Positions 25,478-32,919 of a stretch of DNA of 64,000 nucleotides are shown piece by piece. Below the pieces are notes generated by a model. That model searched no databases. It was not told the origin of the DNA and saw nothing but the letters and a program-made list of their open reading frames with translations. The position numbers were made by a program, and so were the translations under genes. This stretch comes from Fibrobacterota bacterium (GTDB lineage Bacteria > Fibrobacterota > Fibrobacteria > UBA11236): positions 1 to 64,000 of the forward strand of contig JAQBPN010000011.1 in assembly GCA_028287505.1 (NCBI GenBank), written 5' to 3'. The stretch's first letter is position 1. Each line of letters opens with the position of its first letter.

Positions 25478-26776
25478 ATGATAAGCAGGATCCTGAATAG
25501 TTGCCTGGTGTTGGGCCTGGTTTCGATCACCGGCGCGACGGCCGCTACCGATGCCACCGATGCGAGCAAAACCGTGGTGGTGGTCTCCAGCGACAACCCG
25601 AAGATCTCCGGGCAGCTTTTCCACCCCAAAATCTGTCCCAACTTCGTCAACTACATCGCGTTCGTGCGGCAGATCCGGGACAACCGCCAGATCTGGCTCT
25701 TCGATTCCAAAACCAAGGAGCTGACCCAGATTACGCCCCATGCGGCTTCGGGGAAAATCGAAGACGTGAACATCGATGAAGACACCGATCAGAGCATTTT
25801 CAAAGGGTATGAAGATGAGTTGGAATGGTGCCCGGTCCTGCACGATGGGATCCAGTATTATCTGTATGTGAGCGCCGGCGGCGTGAACAACCACGATATC
25901 TACATCAGCGCCATCGGCTCCAAGACCCACACCCGCCTGACTTTCGACCCGGAAGTGGACGGCACCCCGCGTTGGTCTCCGGACGGCAAGAGCGTTGTGT
26001 TCGTGTCCGCCCGCACCGGGGACGGGGATCTGTACCTGGTTCCGGACATCACCAAGTACCTGGGCAAGGACATCAAGCGCGAGGCCCGCAATGCCTTTGA
26101 GCGCCTGACCACCAATCCCGGCGAGGAAATGTTCCCCTCCTATTCGCCCGACGGCCGTTTCCTGGCCTATACCACGCGCACCAGCGGAAACAAGAAGCGC
26201 GGCCTGTACACCATCGCCTTGATGGACTTCAAGGATGATCACAAGATCAAGATTTTCAACAATCAGATCACCAACAACAAGAGCCATCCTTCCTGGTCCT
26301 TCGACGGACATTTCGTGGCCTACCAGATTTCCAATGATCTGAACGACCGGGTGGTGGACATCGGAGTGATGCAATTGAAGGTGGATCCCCAGGGCCATCT
26401 GGTGGAAGTGGCCGATTTGCACGGGAAGACCCCCAAGATCGCCGAGAACGTTTATCCCAGCTCCTATACCGGGCCCACTTGGCTCCCCGGCTCGCGCGCC
26501 ATCGTGTACGCCAAGCGGGAATCCAGCCGGTTGAACCCCCTGGAAGTCGTCAATCTGGAAAAGTGGTTGTACGACCAGAACTATACCCGGGCGACCATCA
26601 CCACGCAGTCGAACATCCATCGGGACGTGGATTGCCTGCCCAATCATCCCATCATCGTATTCGCGGGCCAGTCGGGCCTGGATTTCCAAATCTTCGCCTC
26701 CGTGCTGATCGGTACCGATTTAAGGCTGGGAGCTGAAAAGGTGGATTTGGCCAAGTATGACCTTTTCAAAAACTAA
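25478..26776 (+). CDS. Periplasmic PD40/TolB-like beta-propeller protein
   Basis: A 432-residue protein. The ATG at 25478 gives a signal peptide (MISRILNSCLVLGLVSITGA) and has AAAGGG upstream. Repeated WD40-like PD40 blades are clear: PRWSPDGKSVVFVSARTGDG, FPSYSPDGRFLAYTTRTSG, HPSWSFDGHFVAYQIS and PTWLPGSRAIVYAKRE. This is the propeller type of TolB and of many periplasmic scaffolds; the TolB N-terminal domain itself is not obvious. It follows the TolA-like TPR gene by 86 bp and overlaps the next TPR gene by 20 bp, so the three are probably co-translated. Confidence 0.8.
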   Translation: MISRILNSCLVLGLVSITGATAATDATDASKTVVVVSSDNPKISGQLFHPKICPNFVNYIAFVRQIRDNRQIWLFDSKTKELTQITPHAASGKIEDVNIDEDTDQSIFKGYEDELEWCPVLHDGIQYYLYVSAGGVNNHDIYISAIGSKTHTRLTFDPEVDGTPRWSPDGKSVVFVSARTGDGDLYLVPDITKYLGKDIKREARNAFERLTTNPGEEMFPSYSPDGRFLAYTTRTSGNKKRGLYTIALMDFKDDHKIKIFNNQITNNKSHPSWSFDGHFVAYQISNDLNDRVVDIGVMQLKVDPQGHLVEVADLHGKTPKIAENVYPSSYTGPTWLPGSRAIVYAKRESSRLNPLEVVNLEKWLYDQNYTRATITTQSNIHRDVDCLPNHPIIVFAGQSGLDFQIFASVLIGTDLRLGAEKVDLAKYDLFKN

Positions 26777-28187
26777 GGGTCTCCTTCTCTTCCTGCTCGC
26801 TCTTCTGTATCTGCCAAGCGAAGGAAAAGAAGACCCCGTAGACCTTATCCGCCGGCATCGTTACGACGAGGCTGTATCGGCTTGGGATAAGGATCTGGAC
26901 GGCGGTAAGCTGGACGAGAAGGGCCTGCGGGCCCTTAAAGGCAAGTCCCTGGCTTACTTCCGCCTGGGCAGTCTTTATGGTGTGTACTCGACCTTTTCCA
27001 ACGCCATCATGGCCGAATATTACGCGGCGCTGCTGGAATCCGGCGCCAGCGCCATCCACTATCTCTACCTGGGCCAAATCCAGTACCAGAGCGGAAAATT
27101 CGCGGATGCCAAATCCTCTTTCGAAAAGGCCAAGAAGCTGGGCGGGGCCGGACCGGGGATACTGGAAATGGTCGACGTGTTCCTCTTCTTCGCGCGCAAG
27201 CGTCTGGGAGAGGCCACGGGAGAAATGAATCTCGGCGTCAAGGACAATTCCTCCCAATGGCAGGCCATGGAGCTGAAAGGTTCCGGAGCCGGCGACATTC
27301 CCCAGGGAATGGCCGGACAGTCCCAGCGCAGCCGCCGGTGCAAGCTTAAAATCCTGATCCGCAGCAATTCATCCCAGGTCGCCGATGTCGAAAGCACCCT
27401 GAAGGCCGTCCTGAACGATGCCCAACAGCCCGAGATGTATCTGGACCAGGGCAAAAACACCCAGATAAATTTTTACGACCCGTTTCTGATGGAAACCCTT
27501 TCCGATGCGTATTTCACCCTGAGCAAGCTGACCAATCTCCGCATCAAGGATGAGGAGAAGCGGTTCCCGGAACTGGCGGCCAAATTCAACACCGATCAGG
27601 CGTTGGCCGAGTCCTGCGCGCGTCTGGGTCAGTGGAAAGAGGCGGCCACGTATCTCCCCAAGGATGGCGATATCGAGTCCCAATTGGTAAAGGCGGAAGT
27701 GCTGGCCCATTCCAACAAAGTCGGCGAGGCCAAAAGCCTGCTTGAATCCGTTTCCAATTCCGCGAAAAACCCTTCCGATCAGAGAGATATCGCCGACTGT
27801 TATTATCTTTTAGGTTTCGACCTGGATAAGGGCTTGAAGCTGGCCGGACAAGCTGTTAGGGAGAAAAACGGACCCAATTATTATCGGACCTACGCAAATC
27901 TGTTGTTCGCCACGGGCCAAACCGAGTCGGCGATGCAACAATATGCAAAGGGATACAAAATCGAATACCGGAATCGCATCGATCAAATCGACCCGGAATA
28001 CATGACCGACTATGCTTTCGCCATTTTCAAGACCAATAAGCTGAGGTACGAGGAAATCGTGGAGACACTGTACCATTTGCAGAAGGAGTTCCCTGCCTGC
28101 CGGCAAATGCATTATTGCATGCAGGGGATTTCGGCGGGACTGGCGCGTAGCTATGAATCGCAGAGGATTTTCCGTAAGGGCGGCTGA
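26757..28187 (+). CDS. Exported TPR protein
   Basis: A 476-residue protein whose ATG lies inside the end of the propeller gene (20-bp overlap). Signal peptide: KGLLLFLLALLYLPSEG. Several TPR-like helical pairs are visible, e.g. HYLYLGQIQYQSGKFADAKS (about 100-120) and a later group around 310-440 with CYYLLGFDLDKGLKLAGQA. The sequence is less regular in the middle, with a segment LKILIRSNSSQVADVESTLK. TPR proteins such as CpoB and PorW-like factors serve as periplasmic adaptors; this one closes the envelope run. Its stop codon lies in the first of four tandem hairpins. Confidence 0.72.
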   Translation: MTFSKTKGLLLFLLALLYLPSEGKEDPVDLIRRHRYDEAVSAWDKDLDGGKLDEKGLRALKGKSLAYFRLGSLYGVYSTFSNAIMAEYYAALLESGASAIHYLYLGQIQYQSGKFADAKSSFEKAKKLGGAGPGILEMVDVFLFFARKRLGEATGEMNLGVKDNSSQWQAMELKGSGAGDIPQGMAGQSQRSRRCKLKILIRSNSSQVADVESTLKAVLNDAQQPEMYLDQGKNTQINFYDPFLMETLSDAYFTLSKLTNLRIKDEEKRFPELAAKFNTDQALAESCARLGQWKEAATYLPKDGDIESQLVKAEVLAHSNKVGEAKSLLESVSNSAKNPSDQRDIADCYYLLGFDLDKGLKLAGQAVREKNGPNYYRTYANLLFATGQTESAMQQYAKGYKIEYRNRIDQIDPEYMTDYAFAIFKTNKLRYEEIVETLYHLQKEFPACRQMHYCMQGISAGLARSYESQRIFRKGG

Positions 28188-28255
28188 AGCAGCCGTGAGC
28201 GGCTGAGACAGCCGTGGGGCGGTTGAAGCAGCCAATGCGGCTGATTTTGAGCCGC
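28182..28255 (+). repeat. Four tandem approximately 20-bp hairpin repeats
   Basis: Four short inverted repeats are spaced by 17-20 bases: GGCTG-aag-CAGCC (28182-28194), GGCTG-aga-CAGCC (28201-28213), GGTTG-aag-CAGCC (28221-28233) and GCGGCT-gattttg-AGCCGC (28237-28255). The first includes the stop codon of the TPR gene. Together they form an array between the envelope run and the peptide transporter operon and may protect the 3' end or reduce read-through. Confidence 0.7.
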
Positions 28256-28353
28256 CCCTGTGGCCGACCCCATTTTGGGTTTGCCTGCGGGGGGGATAGG
28301 CGATCATGGATCGCCGCGGGAGCCGGAGACGGCGACCGTTTATGAAAGGAACC

Positions 28354-30015
28354 ATGAAGGGACGGAAAGCCATAAACTCGGTGTTCAGGATGGGAACCAT
28401 GCCATATTTCAAGACTCTGAATTACGTGGCGCTGGCCTTGATATGCTGCACCGCGGCAATGGCCGCGGGCAAAGGCGGAGGTGGCGATGCCCTCAAGGGC
28501 GGGCGGCTGATCTATGCCGAACCCATATTGCCGGATACGTATGATCCCATCACCACGTCCGATAACGAAACTTCTTTGCGGCTGTCGGAACTTCTCTTCG
28601 AATCCCTGGTATACATCGATTACCGCGGCGAGGTGAAAGGCCGTCTGGCCGAGAAGTGGAACGTATTCAACGGCAACCAGCGTATCACCTTCTACCTCCG
28701 CAAGGACGTGAAGTGGCACGACGGCACGCCCTTCACGGCGAACGACGTCAAGTTCACCTACGACGCCATCATGAATCCCCTTTCGGACGTCCGCCCCGAG
28801 AGCCGCCAGGCGCTCGAGGTCATCAAGAGCGTTTCGGTACTGGGCGATTACGTGGTCAAGTTCGACTTCAACACCAGCGTGGCCGAACCCGAGCGCCGCT
28901 TCCTGTTCAAGATCGTTCCCGAGCATCTGTTCGGCGGCAAGCCCGTGCTGTCCAAGTTTTCCAAGTTCTCGAAGAATCCCATCGGCACCGGTTATTACAA
29001 GTTCGACCGCGAGACCAAGAACCACGATGTCATCCTCACCGCCTTCACCGATCATTACGGCGGACCTCCCAACATCGGCGAAGTGAAAATGGTCTATCAG
29101 CCGGAAATGTCCCTGTTGGTCCAGAGCCTGCTCCTGAACGCCATCGACCTGGTGGTCGAGGTCCCTCCGGGCAAGATCGCGGAAATCGCGAACACGGGCA
29201 AGTTCATGATCATTCCCTACAACTCGCTGGCCTTCGCATTCTTCGGCTACAACAGCAACAATCCCATCCTGCGCATCAAGGAAGTCCGGCAGGCCTTCAC
29301 CATGGGCATGGACCGGAACAAGATGCTGGAAGACATCTATTTCGGAAAGGGCGAAGTCATTTCCGGTCCCTTCTCCCCGGCATCCTGGGGTTACAACCCC
29401 GACGTCGCTCCCTGGCCGTATGACGCCACCAAGGCAAAGGCCCTGCTGGACAAAGTCGGCATCAAGGACACGGACGGCGACGGCATCCGCGAGTACAAGG
29501 GCATGCCTCTCAAGTTCAAGCTCAAGATCCCCATCTACAGCGGCAATGAAGGCGGCCTTTCCGTCTGCCTCCGGTTCCAGAATTACCTGAAGACCCTGGG
29601 CGTGGTGGTGGAGCTCCAGCATCGCGAATACGAGAAGTGGAAGGAAGAGGTCAAGTCCAAGCATGACTTCGATATCGTCTTCGCCGAGTGGCTCTTCGAC
29701 AACTCCTCCGACATCTCCTCCCTGTTCTACTCCACCAAGAACCAGCCGCCGTCCGGCGATAATTTCATCTCCTACAAGAACCCCAAGGTGGACAGTCTGC
29801 TGACGAAGTTCTCCACCACCATCAATCATGAGGTGCGCCGCCGCATCAACTATGAGCTGCATGAAATCCTGGCGGAGGAATGCCCCTACACATTCCTCTG
29901 GACCCTGGAGAAGAATGCGGCGATCGAGAACAAGGTCAAGAAGGCGGTGGTTCATCCCTACCGGTTTTTCACTTTTATCAACGACTGGTTCATTCCAGAG
30001 GACGAAAGGGATTGA
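28354..30015 (+). CDS. Peptide/oligopeptide ABC transporter substrate-binding protein (family 5)
   Basis: A 553-residue periplasmic binding protein (SBP_bac_5, DppA/OppA type). The family signature region is clear: KGRLAEKWNVFNGNQ, then ITFYLRKDVKWHDGTPFTAN-DVKFTYDAI (about residues 100-130). The signal peptide is in KTLNYVALALICCTAAMAAG; the lipobox is not canonical, so it may be free or membrane-tethered. ATG 28354 follows an AAAGGAACC site; ATG 28390 or 28399 are alternatives that shorten the leader. It is the first gene of a peptide importer; a small lipoprotein gene lies 6 bp downstream. Confidence 0.9.
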   Translation: MKGRKAINSVFRMGTMPYFKTLNYVALALICCTAAMAAGKGGGGDALKGGRLIYAEPILPDTYDPITTSDNETSLRLSELLFESLVYIDYRGEVKGRLAEKWNVFNGNQRITFYLRKDVKWHDGTPFTANDVKFTYDAIMNPLSDVRPESRQALEVIKSVSVLGDYVVKFDFNTSVAEPERRFLFKIVPEHLFGGKPVLSKFSKFSKNPIGTGYYKFDRETKNHDVILTAFTDHYGGPPNIGEVKMVYQPEMSLLVQSLLLNAIDLVVEVPPGKIAEIANTGKFMIIPYNSLAFAFFGYNSNNPILRIKEVRQAFTMGMDRNKMLEDIYFGKGEVISGPFSPASWGYNPDVAPWPYDATKAKALLDKVGIKDTDGDGIREYKGMPLKFKLKIPIYSGNEGGLSVCLRFQNYLKTLGVVVELQHREYEKWKEEVKSKHDFDIVFAEWLFDNSSDISSLFYSTKNQPPSGDNFISYKNPKVDSLLTKFSTTINHEVRRRINYELHEILAEECPYTFLWTLEKNAAIENKVKKAVVHPYRFFTFINDWFIPEDERD

Positions 30016-30021
30016 GCTCAC

Positions 30022-30447
30022 ATGGCACAAACTGCTGCAAGGAAGCGTAACGGCATAGGATGGGGGCTCTTCTTGATGCCCCTGCTTTTGGCAGGTTGCG
30101 GGACCACCATGAGCGGTCACGTGGTCAAGCCCGACGGTTCCGGTCTCACGGAGCCGAACGTGGTAGTCTACACGAGCCCGCGCACCGAATCCGTCCGGGT
30201 GGGCAAGGACGGCACGTTCAAGCTCGGCAAGAACGTCATCGAGGAGAATGAGTACACGCTCATCGCCGAGGACAAGGACGGCAACATGGGTTACGTCCGA
30301 TCGTTCAAGCCCAAGAAGGGCTCCAACAAGAACATCATCCTCCGTCTCTCCCGGGAGATTGACGGCAAGGATGCCGTCATGGAAGGCGGACCCAACGAAG
30401 GCAATACCACCGGGTTGGGCGAGAAAATCCTGAAATCCAGCCCGTAG
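30022..30447 (+). CDS. Small lipoprotein with carboxypeptidase-regulatory-like fold
   Basis: A 141-residue protein with a clear lipobox (LMPLLLAGCGTT; Cys at about 26). The mature part MSGHVVKPDGSGLTEPNVVV and RVGKDGTFKLGKNVIEENEY resembles the Ig-like carboxypeptidase regulatory (CarboxypepD_reg / Cna-B-like) fold, followed by a disordered acidic end. It is 6 bp after the binding-protein gene and so is almost surely part of the importer operon; it may help dock the binding protein at a membrane (inference). Confidence 0.7.
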   Translation: MAQTAARKRNGIGWGLFLMPLLLAGCGTTMSGHVVKPDGSGLTEPNVVVYTSPRTESVRVGKDGTFKLGKNVIEENEYTLIAEDKDGNMGYVRSFKPKKGSNKNIILRLSREIDGKDAVMEGGPNEGNTTGLGEKILKSSP

Positions 30448-30548
30448 CCCGGCCATTTACATAGATGAAGCCGGGTTTTGGAAATGCTCCCCTGGAGCGT
30501 TTCGCGAGTCCGGAATCGCGGCCCGGTTGCTTTGCAGCGGGCCGCAGC

Positions 30549-30578
30549 TTGTTCCTGGGCAGGCCGATACGCGATAAT
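30549..30578 (+). promoter_or_regulatory. Possible internal promoter before the permease genes
   Basis: TTGTTC (30549-30554) and GATAAT (30573-30578) are 18 bp apart and 60 bp upstream of the permease ATG, within a 190-bp gap in the operon. The -10 is good and the -35 weak. Confidence 0.35.
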
Positions 30579-30637
30579 CAGGGGACCGGGGCGCCATTTT
30601 CCACGCCTCCGGCACGCGGGAGAAGGTTGGAGTAGGC

Positions 30638-31546
30638 ATGCGGTCCATCGCCAAAATCGTCGGCTTCTTCGCCGGCTCCTTGTTCCTCGTTTCCCTGCTT
30701 ATCTTCGGCATCATCCATCTGACACCCGGCGACATCGCCGAGATCCACAATCTGTCTCCGTCCACGGCGCATCAGCTGTACCTGGATCGACCCATGGCCA
30801 TTCAATACTTCCTGTGGCTGAGGGGCTGCCTGACCTTGGATTTCGGAATCTCCATGGTCAACGGCGCCAAGGTCTCCAGCCAGATTGCCGAGTACGCGCC
30901 TCCGACCCTGTTGCTGACTTTCGGCTCCCTGTTCCTCTCTCTGCTGGTCTCCATCCCGTTGGGCGTCTACCGCGGTCTGCGCCCGGTCTCGCCATTGGGC
31001 AAGTTCATCAGCCTGGCTGTGTATACGCTTTCCTCCATTCCGGTCTTCGTGCTCGGCTATATCGTGTTGGCCGTGGTGTTCGGCGTGTTCCGCTTCTACG
31101 TGACGACGCCGCCCGACGGGCCGTTCCGGTTCTGGCCGTACGTGAGCTACTACTCCCTGCCCATCTTCGTGCTCGCGGTGGGCAACGGTACCATCGGCGA
31201 GTTCGTCCGCTTCATTTCCCTGGAAGTCCAGAACGTGAACAGCGCCATGTTCATCAAGGCGGCCCGCGCCCGCGGCAGCAGCCTTTGGAAGCATTTCTTC
31301 CGATCCATGGTACTGCCCATTTTCAACATCATCGTCACCAATATGGCCGTGCTCCTGGGCGGCCTGGTGGTGGTGGAGCGCATTTTCAATTTCCATGGCC
31401 TGGGCTGGCTCAGCTGGGAAGCCACCCTCAAGCGCGACTTCTCCGTCATCATGGGGATCACCCTGGTGATGGCTTTCCTCATCCGGGTATTCATGTTGGC
31501 GAATGATCTATTGGCCGTATGGCTCGATCCGCGGATGCGCGAATGA
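30638..31546 (+). CDS. Peptide ABC transporter permease, DppB/OppB type
   Basis: A 302-residue inner-membrane permease with six predicted helices. The first lies at about 7-28 (IVGFFAGSLFLVSLLIFGII), followed by the periplasmic 'LTPGDIAEIHNL' region and the binding-protein-dependent transport core. The EAA loop is MFIKAARARGSSLWKHFF (about 205-222), which contacts the ATPase. Length fits DppB. The stop overlaps the next permease start (ATGA, 31543-31546). Confidence 0.9.
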   Translation: MRSIAKIVGFFAGSLFLVSLLIFGIIHLTPGDIAEIHNLSPSTAHQLYLDRPMAIQYFLWLRGCLTLDFGISMVNGAKVSSQIAEYAPPTLLLTFGSLFLSLLVSIPLGVYRGLRPVSPLGKFISLAVYTLSSIPVFVLGYIVLAVVFGVFRFYVTTPPDGPFRFWPYVSYYSLPIFVLAVGNGTIGEFVRFISLEVQNVNSAMFIKAARARGSSLWKHFFRSMVLPIFNIIVTNMAVLLGGLVVVERIFNFHGLGWLSWEATLKRDFSVIMGITLVMAFLIRVFMLANDLLAVWLDPRMRE

Positions 31547-32685
31547 AGCGGAGCGCGTTCTACAAGTACCTTAAAAAGCCGGGAAGCTACCGCATCCTGG
31601 CCGGCAGCATCATCGTGGGCTTGCTGGCCTTGGCCACCCTGACCGGCGGCGCGTGGACCAGCTACGGGCCCGATGAACTGGATCTGGATCATCTGCTCAC
31701 GCCTCCTTCCGTGGGGTGGATGAAAAGGCTGCTCGCCACCGAGGCGGGCCTGCGCATGCAACAGCGCAATCAGGCCGGCGGGCGCGGGGATTCACATCCC
31801 CGGGCGGTGACCGCCGACGACGAGGATTTGGATTTCCTGCAAGGCGATTCCGCCCGGGACGGCAAGCCCGCGGAAGACAGCGCATCCCTGGGAGGCGCCG
31901 CAGGCTCTCCGACGGATGCCGGGTCCGGAGGCGAGGGCCCATCGGCGGCAGGGGCCGCCACCGGCGGCGACGGCGGCTACGGTCAGGAAGCCAGGCATAC
32001 CAACAAGGCCCACCTGCTGGGCACGGACAAGAACGGGCGGGACATGATGGCCCTGCTGGTGGCCGGGGCGCGCAATTGTTTCCTGCCGGGACTGGTCACC
32101 TGCGCATTCGCATTGGGATTGGGCGTGCCCCTGGGCCTTTTCGCAGGCTACTACGGCGGCCGGGTCCGCAAAATCGTGGGCACCTTCAACAGTACCATCC
32201 TGTCCCTGCCCCGCCTGGTCCTGATCCTGGTGGTGATCTGCGCCCTGGAGCCGAACGTCTACTACACCATGGGCGTGCTGGGGGCCACCTTGATCCCGCG
32301 CGTCTCGGAACTGATCGCCACGCGCGTGCGCATCCTGTCCAACATGGGTTTCATCCTGGCGGCCAAGGAAGCGGCCTTGAGCGATTTCAAGATCCTGTAC
32401 CGCCATCTTTTCTGGTACCAGAACCGGGCCGTCTTCTTCATCCAGTTCTCGCTGATCATGGCGGAATCGATCCTGGTGGAAACCACTCTGAGCTACCTGC
32501 AGTTCGGCACCAAACCGCCCGAGGTTTCCTGGGGCAATATCATAGAGGGCAGCCAGATGTCCTTCTTCAGCGGGTTCTATTGGATCACCTTCTTCCCGGC
32601 CATGGCCATCATCCTGGCCATCCTGGGATTCTTCTACCTGGGCGACGGATTGAACGCAAGGCTGGCATATCGTGAAGGAAGATAG
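31543..32685 (+). CDS. Peptide ABC transporter permease, DppC/OppC type, with long low-complexity insert
   Basis: A 380-residue permease. Helix 1 (AGSIIVGLLALATLTGGAW, about 20-38) is followed by an unusual Gly/Ala/Ser/Asp-rich insert (about residues 60-150) and then the family hallmark HLLGTDKNGRDMMALLVAGA (about 156-175). Five more helices follow, with the EAA loop AAKEAALSDFKILYRHLF. DppC proteins normally reach the LGTD motif within about 80 residues, so the insert adds about 80-90. It is probably periplasmic, facing the binding protein. The gene overlaps the DppB-like permease by 4 bp. Confidence 0.88.
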   Translation: MKRSAFYKYLKKPGSYRILAGSIIVGLLALATLTGGAWTSYGPDELDLDHLLTPPSVGWMKRLLATEAGLRMQQRNQAGGRGDSHPRAVTADDEDLDFLQGDSARDGKPAEDSASLGGAAGSPTDAGSGGEGPSAAGAATGGDGGYGQEARHTNKAHLLGTDKNGRDMMALLVAGARNCFLPGLVTCAFALGLGVPLGLFAGYYGGRVRKIVGTFNSTILSLPRLVLILVVICALEPNVYYTMGVLGATLIPRVSELIATRVRILSNMGFILAAKEAALSDFKILYRHLFWYQNRAVFFIQFSLIMAESILVETTLSYLQFGTKPPEVSWGNIIEGSQMSFFSGFYWITFFPAMAIILAILGFFYLGDGLNARLAYREGR

Positions 32686-32704
32686 GATCAGGATGTCCAT
32701 AGGA

Positions 32705-32897
32705 GTTCGTCGGGCGTCGGGCGTCGGGCGTCGGGCGCGGGGAGCGGCTGCTACTGGGGCTGGGCACAGCTATTTAATTTGCGACTCTGCGAGGCGGCGG
32801 TGGAATGCCACGCCGTTCGCCCCAGCCGCCCACTCCCGCAAGGTAAAATGCGCTCTTCGCATTTTACGCCCGACGCCCGACGCCCGACGCCCGACGA
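32705..32897. repeat. CGTCGGG-heptamer palindromic element, copy B
   Basis: The left arm 32708-32737 is four perfect CGTCGGG heptamers plus CG. The right arm ends CGACGCCCGACGCCCGACGA at 32896. Inside the right half is a hairpin GTAAAATGCG / CGCATTTTAC (32843-32852 and 32858-32867, loop CTCTT). The element fills the gap between the second permease gene and the fused ATPase gene, so it interrupts the transporter operon, and it could reduce or tune expression of the ATPase. Confidence 0.85.
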
Positions 32898-32919
32898 TCT
32901 CTTCGCAGGCGGAGGCTCA

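Noticed and set aside
28027-30456. 809-codon open frame on the minus strand
   Set aside because: Antisense to the peptide-binding protein gene; composition is that of a GC-rich shadow frame.
32705-32897. CRISPR-like array
   Set aside because: The heptamer repeats are directly tandem with no spacers and are paired with inverted copies, so this is a palindromic element rather than a CRISPR array. No Cas genes were seen.
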